64,000 bases of DNA from Comamonadaceae bacterium (lineage in GTDB: Bacteria; Pseudomonadota; Gammaproteobacteria; Burkholderiales; Burkholderiaceae_C): positions 1 through 64,000 of the forward strand of contig CANFWH010000005.1 in NCBI GenBank assembly GCA_947450645.1, in the 5' to 3' direction. The notes beneath the pieces were generated by a model. It saw nothing but the letters and a program-made list of their open reading frames with translations, ran no database searches and was not told the origin of the DNA. Below are positions 28,072-37,134 of the stretch, one piece after another; within the stretch, counting starts at the first letter, position 1; the number at the start of each line of letters is the position of its first letter. Made by a program: the position numbers and the translations under genes.

Positions 28072-29278
28072 GAGTTCTAAGTATATGCACGCCAACACAT
28101 TCCATTTTCCCCAGCCTAAGCCAGTAAAGCACATCGCCGTTATTGGTGCGGGTTGGGCGGGACTTGCCGCTGCCGTTCGCGCAGTGCAAGCAGGTCATCA
28201 TGTCACGCTGTTCGAAGCCTCGCGAAGCCTTGGTGGGCGTGCCCGCGCGGTTGATGTCACGTTGCCAAATGGCAAATCCATCACCTTAGATAACGGGCAG
28301 CATGTGCTTTTGGGTGCGTACCGTGAGACGCTGGATTTAATGCAAACCGTGGGTGTTGATTTGAACCCCACCCTGACGCGGATGCCGATTGCATTGTCCA
28401 CCTTTCAAACGCAGCGCTGGTCGTGGTTGGACTACACCTCGTTGGCTGCAAGCCTTATCGGATGGGGCTTGCGGGGTATGACTTGCCCAGACAGCACAAC
28501 TGTCTTGGCTTTGAGCAAACGCGCCTCGCCAAAAGTATTTACTGATTTGATTGAACCGCTTTGCTTGTCGGCGCTCAACACCGCGCCAGCCGAGGCAAGC
28601 GGACGTGTTTTTCTGCGTGTTTTAAAAGATGCGTTTTCTAGTCGAGACAGCTCCGACATGTTGATTCCCAAAGTCGATTTATGCCGCGTCTTCCCAAGCC
28701 ATGCCAGCTCTTGGCTGCAGGCCAGAGGCGCTGGCGTGCGCCTAGGCATAAGGGTTGCGAGCCTACTACCATTACAAAACGAATTTGACCACATGGTTGT
28801 GGCCACACCGCCTTGGGAAGCAGCGCGACTACTGCGCGATATTGCCCCAGATTGGGCGGCAAGTGTGGATGCGCTTGCGTACCGCGCCATAGCGACGGTG
28901 TATGCGCAATCGCCCGCTGATTTCAAGATGCCAAAACCCATGCTGGCATTGTCAAGCGATGCGCAAAATCCCGCGCAGTTTGTGTTTGCAAGACGTGAGG
29001 AAAAAGGGTTGTTGGCCTTTGTCGTCAGTGATTCAAAAGGCGAGCGCGAAGAGCTTGAGCGACTCGTTTTGGCACAGGGCAAAGCCATACTGGGTGTGGC
29101 TTTGCAGCCCGTGTCGACCATCGTAGAAAAGCGCGCCACGTTTGCCTGTACAGCGCAAATCAAAAGACCCGCGAAGCTTTCACTTGCGGGCCTGTCTGTC
29201 GTTGGCGATTACGTTGACGGGCCTTATCCGTCCACCATTGAGGGCGCTGTTTTAAGCGCCGCCCAATTTAAACTTTAA
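28070..29278 (+). CDS. hpnE: Squalene-producing FAD oxidoreductase (HpnE)
   Basis: FAD-dependent amine-oxidase-fold enzyme that reduces hydroxysqualene to squalene. The N-terminal Rossmann motif [17 protein letters not shown] and the following GGRARAVDV loop bind FAD; the C-terminal [19 protein letters not shown] is typical of the family. The start is uncertain: ATG at 28070 (402 residues) or at 28085 (397); a longer frame opening at 27950 lies inside the opposite gene and is unlikely. Its TAA shares two bases with the efp stop on the other strand. In many betaproteobacteria hpnE follows hpnD directly; here 2.5 kb of opposite-strand genes intervene. Confidence 0.9.
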   Translation: MSSKYMHANTFHFPQPKPVKHIAVIGAGWAGLAAAVRAVQAGHHVTLFEASRSLGGRARAVDVTLPNGKSITLDNGQHVLLGAYRETLDLMQTVGVDLNPTLTRMPIALSTFQTQRWSWLDYTSLAASLIGWGLRGMTCPDSTTVLALSKRASPKVFTDLIEPLCLSALNTAPAEASGRVFLRVLKDAFSSRDSSDMLIPKVDLCRVFPSHASSWLQARGAGVRLGIRVASLLPLQNEFDHMVVATPPWEAARLLRDIAPDWAASVDALAYRAIATVYAQSPADFKMPKPMLALSSDAQNPAQFVFARREEKGLLAFVVSDSKGEREELERLVLAQGKAILGVALQPVSTIVEKRATFACTAQIKRPAKLSLAGLSVVGDYVDGPYPSTIEGAVLSAAQFKL

Positions 29279-29829
29279 ACGCGTTTACGGTACTCGGCCG
29301 TACGTGTATCAATCTCAACCTTGTCGCCTTGCGCCACAAAAATTGGCACACCGATTTCTAAGCCTGTGGCAATTTTGGCGGGCTTCAAAACCTTGCCCGA
29401 TGTGTCGCCTTTAACGGCTGGCTCGGTCCAAGTGATTTCGCGCACCACGCTGGTTGGCAGCTCGACGGAGATGGCTTTTTCTTCGTAGAACACAACTTCT
29501 AGTTCCATGCCGTCTTCTAGGTAATTGAGCGCGTCGCCCATGTTTTCGGCTTCGACTTCGTATTGGTTGAACTCGGTGTCCATGAGGATGTACATAGGAT
29601 CAGCAAAGTAGGAATAGGTGCAATCTTTTTTGTCGAGAATGACTTGGTCCATTTTGTCGTCGGCTTTAAACACGACTTCGGTACCAAAGTTAGCGATCAA
29701 GCTCTTGAGCTTCATACGCACGGTGGCGCTGTTGCGACCACCACGGCTGTATTCAGTTTTGAGCACGACCATCGGGTCTTTGCCATGCATAATGACGTTT
29801 CCAGCGCGGATTTCTTGAGCGGTTTTCAT
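29275..29829 (-). CDS. efp: Elongation factor P (Arg32, rhamnosylation type)
   Basis: Relieves ribosome stalling at polyproline. The 184-residue protein from [14 protein letters not shown] has three beta-barrel domains. The modified residue at the tip of domain I is Arg32 ([12 protein letters not shown]), the type rhamnosylated by EarP in Pseudomonas and betaproteobacteria, not the lysine type of EpmA. earP is not adjacent. The start at 29829 is preferred; 20 further codons upstream encode no EF-P sequence. Confidence 0.95.
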   Translation of the reverse strand: MKTAQEIRAGNVIMHGKDPMVVLKTEYSRGGRNSATVRMKLKSLIANFGTEVVFKADDKMDQVILDKKDCTYSYFADPMYILMDTEFNQYEVEAENMGDALNYLEDGMELEVVFYEEKAISVELPTSVVREITWTEPAVKGDTSGKVLKPAKIATGLEIGVPIFVAQGDKVEIDTRTAEYRKRV

Positions 29830-29911
29830 AATAAATTGCTTCGGGTTAGTTGAAAATAGGCAACCGCGCATTTTACCTGTACATGGCAAACATATTTTTT
29901 AGGGGGCAATC

Positions 29912-30814
29912 ATGCCTACGAATGAACTCATCATGGATACACAAAGTTTACTAAACGCCCAGGCTGGCGAGTCGCATGGCTTAACACGTCGAACTGCGGT
30001 GAAAGCTGCACTGGGCGTGGGCTACGCGGCAGCGGCAGCGCCGTTGATGGCACAAACGGCGATTAAAACTTCGAACGAAGGCTTGATCGCTGGCGAAGTC
30101 ATCATTGACGTAGGCGGCTTCAAAATGAATGCCTACCGCGCCGCGCCTTCGGGCAAAACCAATTTGCCAATCATCTTGGTCGTGCAAGAAATTTTTGGTG
30201 TCCACGAATACATTGCCGATACTTGCCGTCGCTTTGCAAAGCTGGGTTATATGGCGATTGCGGCTGAACTCTATCAACGTCAAGGCGATGCCAGCACCTA
30301 CAACAACATTGCCGATTTGATACGCGAACTCGTTGATAAAGTGAGTGATGCGCAGGTCATGGGTGACTTAGATGCGTGCGTGGCTTGGGCGGGCAACAAC
30401 GGCGGTGACACCAAGCGCCTAGCAATTACGGGTTTTTGCTGGGGCGGACGCATTACGTGGCTGTATGCAGCGCACAGCAAGGCTGTGAAAGCTGGTGTCG
30501 CATGGTATGGACGTTTAGTGGGTGAGCCGTCTAGCCTCTTCCCCAAGAACCCTGTGGACTTAGTGGGCAGCTTCCATGCGCCTGTGCTCGGACTTTATGG
30601 ACGTGCGGATGCGGGTATCCCGATGAGCTCGCTGGCGCTTATGCAAAACAAACTCGAAGGCTCCAAAAACAAAATTGCGAAGGCTTGCAATTTTGTAACC
30701 TACGAAGATACGGGGCACGCTTTCCATGCAGACTATCGTGCAAGCTATCGCAAAGGCCCTGCCGAGGACGGCTGGGCAAAGGCGATCGAGTGGTTTAAGC
30801 AACACGGCGTGTAA
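29912..30814 (+). CDS. Dienelactone hydrolase family protein with Tat signal
   Basis: 300 residues. A twin-arginine signal (LTRRTAVKAALGVGYAAAAA, cleavage near PLMAQ) leads to an alpha/beta-hydrolase of dienelactone hydrolase type: nucleophile Cys in GFCWGGRITW, acid in LYGRADAGIP, His in EDTGHAFHAD. The active-site Glu region VVQEIFGVHE is also present. Export suggests a periplasmic hydrolase of lactones or esters, unlike the cytoplasmic DLH of catechol pathways. A strong AGGGGG precedes ATG 29912. Its stop overlaps the next ATG (TAATG), coupling it to the ZIP transporter; why these two are coupled is not clear. Confidence 0.88.
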   Translation: MPTNELIMDTQSLLNAQAGESHGLTRRTAVKAALGVGYAAAAAPLMAQTAIKTSNEGLIAGEVIIDVGGFKMNAYRAAPSGKTNLPIILVVQEIFGVHEYIADTCRRFAKLGYMAIAAELYQRQGDASTYNNIADLIRELVDKVSDAQVMGDLDACVAWAGNNGGDTKRLAITGFCWGGRITWLYAAHSKAVKAGVAWYGRLVGEPSSLFPKNPVDLVGSFHAPVLGLYGRADAGIPMSSLALMQNKLEGSKNKIAKACNFVTYEDTGHAFHADYRASYRKGPAEDGWAKAIEWFKQHGV

Positions 30815-31617
30815 TGCTGATTGGTAGCATTCTTTTTGCCACGCTGTTGGCGGGCATTGGCAGCGTTTGGTTAGCGGCATTGCTTGGGTTTTGGGCGTTT
30901 GCACGCTTTAACGATCAGTTGCTGAGTCTTGCTGCGGGTGCGCTCTTAGCCACCGCTTTTATGCACTTGCTGCCCGAAGCTTTTGAGCATGCTACTGCGG
31001 CAGGTATTACCCCGCAGGCTCTATTCACGGCGCTTCTCACGGGACTTGTTTTTTTCTTTTTGCTAGATAAGGCCGAGCTTTATCACCACGGGCATGAGCA
31101 CCACGAGCACACGGATCATAGTCATCACGACCATGCACACGATCACTCTCACGGTGCGCGTAGCGGTGGCTCATGGGCGGTTTTGTTTGGTGACAGCATT
31201 CATGCCTTTGGCGATGGCATTGTGATCGCAGCCGCGTTTATGGTGAATGCGCAACTAGGTTGGGCAGCAGCTTTGGCGGTACTTGCGCACGAGGTGCCGC
31301 ATCATATGGGCGATTTGATTGTGCTAGGGCAAGGCGCAAGCCTTCCAAACACGAAACGCGGGGCGCTCATCAAAGTGAGCTTGGCTGGAACCGTCACTGC
31401 CATTGGGGGATTGGTTGGGTATGTGCTATTGGCAAGGCTTGAAAGCTATTTGCCGTATTTTTTGGTTGTGGCGGCCAGCAGCTTTATCTACGTAGCCCTA
31501 GCCGATTTAATTCCGCAATTACAGCGTCGCATGAGCCTTGGCGAGACGTTCAAGCAAGTAGCGTGGTTGTTGGCAGGGATGTTGTTGGTGATTGTTGTGA
31601 CAGGTATGTCACATTAA
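30814..31617 (+). CDS. ZIP-family metal transporter
   Basis: 267 residues, about eight transmembrane helices. The cytoplasmic loop after helix 3 is strongly histidine-rich (13 His in about 25 residues around 88-112), typical of ZIP metal-sensing loops. Transport-site motifs are DSIHAFGDGIVIAAAF (helix 4) and LAHEVPHHMGDLIVLG (helix 5). The family imports Zn2+, Fe2+ or other divalent metals into the cytoplasm. It overlaps the dienelactone hydrolase stop by one base. Direction of transport follows from family, not from the sequence. Confidence 0.92.
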   Translation: MLIGSILFATLLAGIGSVWLAALLGFWAFARFNDQLLSLAAGALLATAFMHLLPEAFEHATAAGITPQALFTALLTGLVFFFLLDKAELYHHGHEHHEHTDHSHHDHAHDHSHGARSGGSWAVLFGDSIHAFGDGIVIAAAFMVNAQLGWAAALAVLAHEVPHHMGDLIVLGQGASLPNTKRGALIKVSLAGTVTAIGGLVGYVLLARLESYLPYFLVVAASSFIYVALADLIPQLQRRMSLGETFKQVAWLLAGMLLVIVVTGMSH

Positions 31618-31634
31618 GACTTGAAAATGTGTGC

Positions 31635-32978
31635 ATGAGAAATCTTTGTATATGTGCGGTAGTTCTTGGATTTTTACCAGCCCTTGTCCGTGCGCAAGAC
31701 ACGGCATCTCCAGAACCCGAGCGCTGGAATGGGTATTTTCAATCAACCTTAATTCGGCAAAACAAGCCAGCATTTAATTCACCATACTTGGGGCAAAATA
31801 GTTTGACAGGCGCAAATGCGCAGGGTTTTTCTTTGACGGGCACAGCGTTTTTAGGCCTGCGTTTGGCGGGCGATGCAACCCGTAGTACCGAGTTCTATTT
31901 GAATCCTGAAGCGGAGGCGGCGACTCCTTTTTCCAACTTGCAAGGTCTGGGTGGTCTAACCAATAGCGAGCAGCAAAAAGGTAGCGGCGGACAAATCAAA
32001 GCTTATGTGGCTAGGGCGTTCATTAGGCAAACATGGGGTTCGGGTGATGCCAACTCCGAACGTGAGACCGTGGTATCAGGACTGAATCAGTTGGCACAGT
32101 CGCGTGACACGAGTCGAACCGTGCTTACGGTAGGCAAGATTGCCGTGGGGGACATTTTTGATCAAAATAGTTATGCACATGATGCAAGAACGCAGTTCAT
32201 CAACTGGGCCTTCATGACGCATGGCGCGTATGACTTTGCCTCAGATGCAAAAGGCTATACGTGGGGTGCCGCACTCGAGTACATCCAGCCCAGGTGGGCG
32301 CTGCGGGCGGGGCGATTTATCGAGCCGCGCACATCAAACGGACAGCCGCTGAATTGGAATATTTTTAAAAGCTACGGCGATCAAGTGGAGTACGAGCGCG
32401 GTTACTCCGTTGGTGCGCAAACGGGTAAATGGCGAGCGCTACTGTTTCGCAATAGCGCCATCATGGGTAACTATGTTGATGCGCTCGCTCAGGGGCAAAG
32501 TCTCGGCAGTGCGCCCAATTTCGACACGACACGCCGCAATCAAACTAAGGTGGGCGCTGGCCTTGCGGTGGAGCAAACGCTCTCTAAAAATGTAGGATTT
32601 TTTGCTCGCATTGCAGCGAACGATGGCAAGTCCGAGGACTACTCGTTTACGCAAGTTGATCGCTCTATCTCTACAGGCCTATCGTTCTCGGGCGTCAGCT
32701 GGAATCGCTCCGAAGACAAGCTGGGCGTGGCTTTAGGAATGAATGGGTTATCGGATGCTCATCGTGCGTACTTAGCGGCAGGTGGGTATGACTTTGTACT
32801 GGGCGATGGCAAACTCCCCAACTACAAACCCGAAACAATTGCCGAGACTTACTATGCGTGGAAGCTAGGACGACATCAACAAATCAGTGCGAATTTTCAG
32901 TGGATTAAAAACCCCGCCTACAACGCCGACCGCGGCCCTGTGCAGGTGTACGGTGTGCGTTGGCACATAGAGCTTTAA
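31635..32978 (+). CDS. Carbohydrate-selective porin, OprB-like
   Basis: 447 residues with a signal peptide (MRNLCICAVVLGFLPALVRA, cleavage after RAQ region) and a barrel rich in alternating aromatic/polar segments. NWAFMTHGAYDFASDAKGY, ALRAGRFIEPR and NYKPETIAETYYAWK match the pattern of Burkholderiales carbohydrate porin-like proteins of the OprB superfamily; the last strand ends VRWHIEL. It probably forms a sugar or small-solute channel. I set the start at ATG 31635; the frame is open 24 codons earlier but inside the ZIP gene. It overlaps the convergent nitronate monooxygenase gene by 4 bp. Confidence 0.75.
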   Translation: MRNLCICAVVLGFLPALVRAQDTASPEPERWNGYFQSTLIRQNKPAFNSPYLGQNSLTGANAQGFSLTGTAFLGLRLAGDATRSTEFYLNPEAEAATPFSNLQGLGGLTNSEQQKGSGGQIKAYVARAFIRQTWGSGDANSERETVVSGLNQLAQSRDTSRTVLTVGKIAVGDIFDQNSYAHDARTQFINWAFMTHGAYDFASDAKGYTWGAALEYIQPRWALRAGRFIEPRTSNGQPLNWNIFKSYGDQVEYERGYSVGAQTGKWRALLFRNSAIMGNYVDALAQGQSLGSAPNFDTTRRNQTKVGAGLAVEQTLSKNVGFFARIAANDGKSEDYSFTQVDRSISTGLSFSGVSWNRSEDKLGVALGMNGLSDAHRAYLAAGGYDFVLGDGKLPNYKPETIAETYYAWKLGRHQQISANFQWIKNPAYNADRGPVQVYGVRWHIEL

Positions 32979-33934
32979 AGTAATCTTGCCTTGGCTGCGA
33001 GGTACTCTCGCTTGAGGCGTGCCACAAACTCAGCCGTGCTGGTCACTTCTTTGATTGAGCCAATGCCTTGACCGCAGCCCCAAATATCTTTCCACGCTTT
33101 GGCGGAATTCTCGCCGCCGCCAAAGTTCATTTTGCTCGGGTCGCTTTGCGGCAAGTTGTCAGGATCCATGCCTGCTGCCACGATGGAACCCTTTAAGTAA
33201 TTGCCATGAATGCCCGTATAGAAATTGCTATACACGATGTCGTCCGAATTGCTCTTGGTAATCATCTCTTTGTAGCCATCGACAGCGCGTGCTTCGTGTG
33301 TGGCAATAAACGCCGAGCCAATGTAGGCAAGGTCTGCGCCCATGGCTTGCGCTGCGAGTACCGCGCCGCCTGTGGAGATAGCGCCTGACAAAACCAACGG
33401 ACCATCAAACCATTCGCGGATTTCTTGGATCATGGCAAACGGCGATTTCACACTAGCGTGTCCACCTGCACCTGCGGCCACCGCAATCAAACCCGTCGCG
33501 CCTTTTTCAATCGCTTTGTGTGCGAACACATTGCTAATGATGTCGTGCAGCGTGATGCCGCCCCAAGCTTTCACAGCGGTGTTCACATCTTCGCGCGCGC
33601 CCAAGCTGGTAATCACGATAGGCACTTTGTACTTCTCGCAAACCGCCATGTCATGCTCCAAACGGTCGTTGCTTTTGTGCACGATTTGATTAATGGCGAA
33701 TGGCGCAGCTGGCGCGGTTGGATTCGCCGCGTTGTAGGCCGCCAGCGTCTCGGTGATTTCAGCCAGCCAGTCCTCAAGCTGCGCAGCAGGGCGGGCATTG
33801 AGCGCAGGCATTGAGCCCACTACTCCCGCTTTGCATTGCTCAATCACAAGCTTTGGGGTGCTGATGATGAACATCGGTGAAGCGATGATGGGCAGCGGGA
33901 GATTGGCGAGGACGGGTGGGAGGAGTTTGGACAT
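32975..33934 (-). CDS. Nitronate monooxygenase (2-nitropropane dioxygenase family)
   Basis: 319-residue FMN TIM-barrel enzyme oxidising propionate-3-nitronate or alkyl nitronates. The opening LPLPIIASPMFIISTPKLV, the GATGLIAVAAGAGGH segment (FMN phosphate and catalytic His region) and LVLSGAISTGGAVLAAQAMGADLAYIGSAF are diagnostic. It is the last of a five-gene minus-strand run starting at etfB; association with acyl-CoA oxidation is by position only. Stop overlaps the porin stop region by 4 bp. Confidence 0.9.
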   Translation of the reverse strand: MSKLLPPVLANLPLPIIASPMFIISTPKLVIEQCKAGVVGSMPALNARPAAQLEDWLAEITETLAAYNAANPTAPAAPFAINQIVHKSNDRLEHDMAVCEKYKVPIVITSLGAREDVNTAVKAWGGITLHDIISNVFAHKAIEKGATGLIAVAAGAGGHASVKSPFAMIQEIREWFDGPLVLSGAISTGGAVLAAQAMGADLAYIGSAFIATHEARAVDGYKEMITKSNSDDIVYSNFYTGIHGNYLKGSIVAAGMDPDNLPQSDPSKMNFGGGENSAKAWKDIWGCGQGIGSIKEVTSTAEFVARLKREYLAAKARLL

Positions 33935-33964
33935 GGTGTTTTAGGTGCTATTTGAAAATTGAAA

Positions 33965-34384
33965 TCAAGTTAATTGCCAAATGGCGAGAGCCCACATCGC
34001 AAACAGGAGAAGGCCGCTTGCTAGAAAAATCTTAAACCGATGCATGACTTTGTTATAGCCCATATGGACAAAGCTGTGCCAAGAACGCAGCGCCACATAA
34101 CCCCATGCAAGACCAAGCAGGACGGGGCTTAGCGCTTTGGTGTTGAACATCAAAATGATGCAGAGTACATAAAACAGCGTGGGTAATTCAAACAAATTTT
34201 TGTAGTTATCCGCGCCCTTGGTGTTTTTGAGTACAGCGGATAGTTGTGAGCTACTAGGCGCAGATTGCGGATGAATGCGCCGCGCAGTCATTTCAGCAAT
34301 GCGTTCTTTGAGCATGGCAAACATCACGATAAAGGTGAGTGCCACTAGGGCAACCACGGGGTATAAAAACTCTGGATGCGCCAT
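33965..34384 (-). CDS. MAPEG-family membrane protein
   Basis: 139 residues with four hydrophobic helices. The block NLFELPTLFYVLCIILM and the later LRSWHSFVHMGYNKVMHRFKIF match the membrane-associated eicosanoid and glutathione metabolism family (glutathione-dependent or unknown bacterial members). It sits 11 bp after the acyl-CoA dehydrogenase gene and 30 bp before the nitronate monooxygenase gene in one transcription direction. The physiological substrate is unknown. Confidence 0.85.
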   Translation of the reverse strand: MAHPEFLYPVVALVALTFIVMFAMLKERIAEMTARRIHPQSAPSSSQLSAVLKNTKGADNYKNLFELPTLFYVLCIILMFNTKALSPVLLGLAWGYVALRSWHSFVHMGYNKVMHRFKIFLASGLLLFAMWALAIWQLT

Positions 34385-34395
34385 GGATTGACTCC

Positions 34396-36195
34396 TTAAA
34401 AACTATCAAGCGCCATCGCAGTCACGCTACCCGCACCATCCACGATGCTGCTTTTGATGCCTTCTGCCTTGCTCAAAATATGCTCGGCATAAAACTGAGC
34501 GGTATTGATTTTGGCTTGCATGAAAGCTGCATCGTTACCTTTGGCAAGTTCTTCTTCAGCCACCAAAAGCGAGCGTGCGAGCTGCCAGCCAGCTACGACA
34601 TTGCCAGCCAGCATGAGGTAAGGCACGCTGCCTGCAAAGACCGCGTTAGGTGATGCTTTGGTATTGCCTGCGACAAAGTCGATGACCTCGATCAAGGCTT
34701 TTCTAGCGGCGGTGAGTTGCTTAGAAACTGCCTTGCAGGCCACACTGGCTGTGGCTTGCGACAGGAGCACTTTTTCTGTCACTTCAATTTGAGCGCAAAT
34801 CGCTTTGGCGGTTTGGCCGCCATCACGCGCTGTTTTTCGCCCCACTAAATCGTTGGCTTGAATCGCGGTTGTGCCTTCATAGATAGGCAAAATTTTTGCA
34901 TCGCGATAGTATTGCGCGGCGCCTGTCTCTTCCATAAAGCCCATACCGCCGTGGACTTGCACGCCAAGGCAGGTGACCTCTTGGCTCATCTCAGTGGAGT
35001 AGCCTTTGACGAGCGGGACGAGAAATTCGTAGAACGCTTGATTTTGCTTGCGTGTGTCTGCGTCCGCGTGGTGATGCGCGGCATCGTAGGCAGACGCGGC
35101 TACTGCCGCCATTGCGCGACAGCCCTCGGTGTAGGCGCGCATGGTCATCAGCATGCGGCGCACATCGGGGTGGTGAATGATTGGGGCGCTTGCTGCTATC
35201 GAGCCATCGACGGGACGACTCTGCACTCGGTCACGTGCATAAGCCACGGCCTTTTGATAGGCTCGGTCCGCGACCGCAACGCCTTGAACGCCTACGCCAA
35301 AGCGGGCGGCGTTCATCATGATGAACATGTACTCTAAGCCGCGATTTTCTTGGCCAACCAGGTAACCAATTGCACCGCCGTGATCACCAAACTGCAGCAC
35401 CGCAGTTGGTGAAGCTTTGATGCCCAATTTGTGTTCGATGCTCACGCATTGAACGTCATTACGAGCACCAAGTGAGCCATCTTTGTTGACTAGAAATTTA
35501 GGCACCACAAATAGCGAAATGCCTTTTACGCCTTCGGGCGCACCTTGCACTCGCGCTAACACGAGATGCACGATATTCTCGGCCATGTCGTGCTCGCCAT
35601 AGGTGATAAAAATCTTCGTCCCAAATACTCTGAACGTCCCATCAGGCAAGGGTTCGGCGCGGGTTCGCACAGCTGCCAAATCGCTGCCCGCTTGCGGCTC
35701 GGTCAGGTTCATCGTGCCTGTCCATTCGCCACTCACCAGCTTGTCCAAATAGGTGGTTTTGAGATCATCTGATCCAGCGGTCAGCAGTGCTTCAATCGCA
35801 CCGTCCGTCAACATGGGGCACAGGGCAAAGCTGAGGCTGGCTGAGTGCAGCATCTCGACGCATGCCGCACCAATGGTTTTGGGTAAGCCTTGGCCGCCAC
35901 ACTCTGGCGGATGCTGCAAGCCCTGCCAGCCACCCGCACAAAACTGCGCGTAGGCTTCTTTAAAGCCCTTGCTCGTCACGACTTTGTTGCCAGCCTCCCA
36001 ATACGAAGGCGCCACATCGGACGGGTGATTCAAAGGGGCAACCACGTTCTCGTTGAACTTGGCGCATTCTTCTAAAACGGCTTGCGCCGTGTCAAGTCCG
36101 GCATCTGCAAAGGCTTCGATTTGTGTGAGCTGTTCAAGTCCAGCCAAATACTGGATATTGAACATCATGTCTTTGACTGGGGCGCGGTAGCTCAT
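34396..36195 (-). CDS. Acyl-CoA dehydrogenase, long (about 600-residue) type
   Basis: 599 residues; FAD acyl-CoA dehydrogenase with N-terminal helical and middle beta domains (TMNLTEPQAGSDLAAVRT; TKIFITYGEHDM) and a C-terminal part with the catalytic Glu in LPIYEGTTAIQANDLVGRK, followed by an additional C-terminal helical domain of about 130 residues (broadly AidB/FadE5-like layout). It begins beta-oxidation of acyl-CoAs and passes electrons to ETF. The ATG overlaps the etfA... gene boundary: its start codon shares 4 bp with the etfA stop (ATGA), so etfB-etfA-dehydrogenase forms one coupled operon. Confidence 0.93.
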   Translation of the reverse strand: MSYRAPVKDMMFNIQYLAGLEQLTQIEAFADAGLDTAQAVLEECAKFNENVVAPLNHPSDVAPSYWEAGNKVVTSKGFKEAYAQFCAGGWQGLQHPPECGGQGLPKTIGAACVEMLHSASLSFALCPMLTDGAIEALLTAGSDDLKTTYLDKLVSGEWTGTMNLTEPQAGSDLAAVRTRAEPLPDGTFRVFGTKIFITYGEHDMAENIVHLVLARVQGAPEGVKGISLFVVPKFLVNKDGSLGARNDVQCVSIEHKLGIKASPTAVLQFGDHGGAIGYLVGQENRGLEYMFIMMNAARFGVGVQGVAVADRAYQKAVAYARDRVQSRPVDGSIAASAPIIHHPDVRRMLMTMRAYTEGCRAMAAVAASAYDAAHHHADADTRKQNQAFYEFLVPLVKGYSTEMSQEVTCLGVQVHGGMGFMEETGAAQYYRDAKILPIYEGTTAIQANDLVGRKTARDGGQTAKAICAQIEVTEKVLLSQATASVACKAVSKQLTAARKALIEVIDFVAGNTKASPNAVFAGSVPYLMLAGNVVAGWQLARSLLVAEEELAKGNDAAFMQAKINTAQFYAEHILSKAEGIKSSIVDGAGSVTAMALDSF

Positions 36196-37124
36196 AGTGT
36201 TGCAACCAACTCAGGCACGGCAGCAAAGAGGTCGGCCACCAAGCCGTAATCTGCGACGCTAAAAATCGGTGCTTCGGGGTCTTTGTTAATCGCGACGATG
36301 ACCTTGCTGTCCTTCATGCCGGCCAAGTGCTGAATCGCGCCGCTGATGCCGCATGCCACATAGAGCTGCGGTGCCACAATCTTGCCCGTCTGACCCACTT
36401 GCCAATCGTTAGGCGCATAGCCTGCATCAACCGCGGCGCGAGACGCACCGAGCGCTGCGCCCAGCTTGTCTGCCAGCGGCGTCATCACTTCGTTGAACTT
36501 TTCGCTAGAACCAAGGGCTCGTCCACCGCTGACGATGATTTTGGCTGCGGTCAATTCTGGCCTATCGTTCTTCGCGATTTCACTACCCATGAATGCGCTC
36601 TTACCTTGGGAAGCCACGCTGGCTAAGGCTTCCACAGGTGCCGAACCGCCCGTGCTGGCTGCTGGATCAAAGCCCGTGGTACGCACGGTGAGCACGTGGA
36701 TACTGTCGATGGACTGCACGGTGGCAATTGCATTACCTGCGTAGATGGGGCGCTCAAACGTATCAGCGGAGATGACTTTCGTCACGTCTGATAGCTGCGC
36801 GACATCCAGTTTCGCCGCCACGCGCGGCGCAATGTTTTTACCGCTGGCGGTTGCTGGGAACAAGATATGGGAATAGTTGGAAGCAATCGCGAGGACTTGC
36901 GCCGCTACTTCTTCGGCAAGGCCATGTTCAAAATAAGCTGCGTCGGCATGCAAGACTTTGGTCACGCCAGCAATCTGGGAAGCCGCGCTGGCCGCGGCTT
37001 GCGCACCAGATCCCGCCACCAAGACATGGACATCAGCGCCGCAAGCCAGTGCTGCGGTGACGGTGTTGAGAGTGGCACCTTTAACGGATGCGTTGTTGTG
37101 TTCGGCAATAACAAGAATAGACAT
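36192..37124 (-). CDS. etfA: Electron transfer flavoprotein alpha subunit
   Basis: 310 residues from MSILVIAEHNN. N-terminal ETF domain and the C-terminal FAD domain with VSGGRALGSSEKFN, GAALGASRAAVDAG, QVGQTGKIVAPQLYVACGISGAIQHLAGM and INKDPEAPIF, all classic. It transfers electrons from acyl-CoA dehydrogenases to ETF-ubiquinone oxidoreductase. The start at 37124 has AAGGA upstream; ten extra upstream codons ([10 protein letters not shown]) overlap the etfB end and are rejected. etfB lies 10 bp upstream. Confidence 0.97.
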   Translation of the reverse strand: MSILVIAEHNNASVKGATLNTVTAALACGADVHVLVAGSGAQAAASAASQIAGVTKVLHADAAYFEHGLAEEVAAQVLAIASNYSHILFPATASGKNIAPRVAAKLDVAQLSDVTKVISADTFERPIYAGNAIATVQSIDSIHVLTVRTTGFDPAASTGGSAPVEALASVASQGKSAFMGSEIAKNDRPELTAAKIIVSGGRALGSSEKFNEVMTPLADKLGAALGASRAAVDAGYAPNDWQVGQTGKIVAPQLYVACGISGAIQHLAGMKDSKVIVAINKDPEAPIFSVADYGLVADLFAAVPELVATL

Positions 37125-37134
37125 TTGGAATTCC

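Noticed and set aside
28432-29163. A 243-codon open frame on the minus strand inside hpnE
   Set aside because: Antisense shadow of hpnE; its composition is low-complexity Ser/Arg-rich and it has no family signature.
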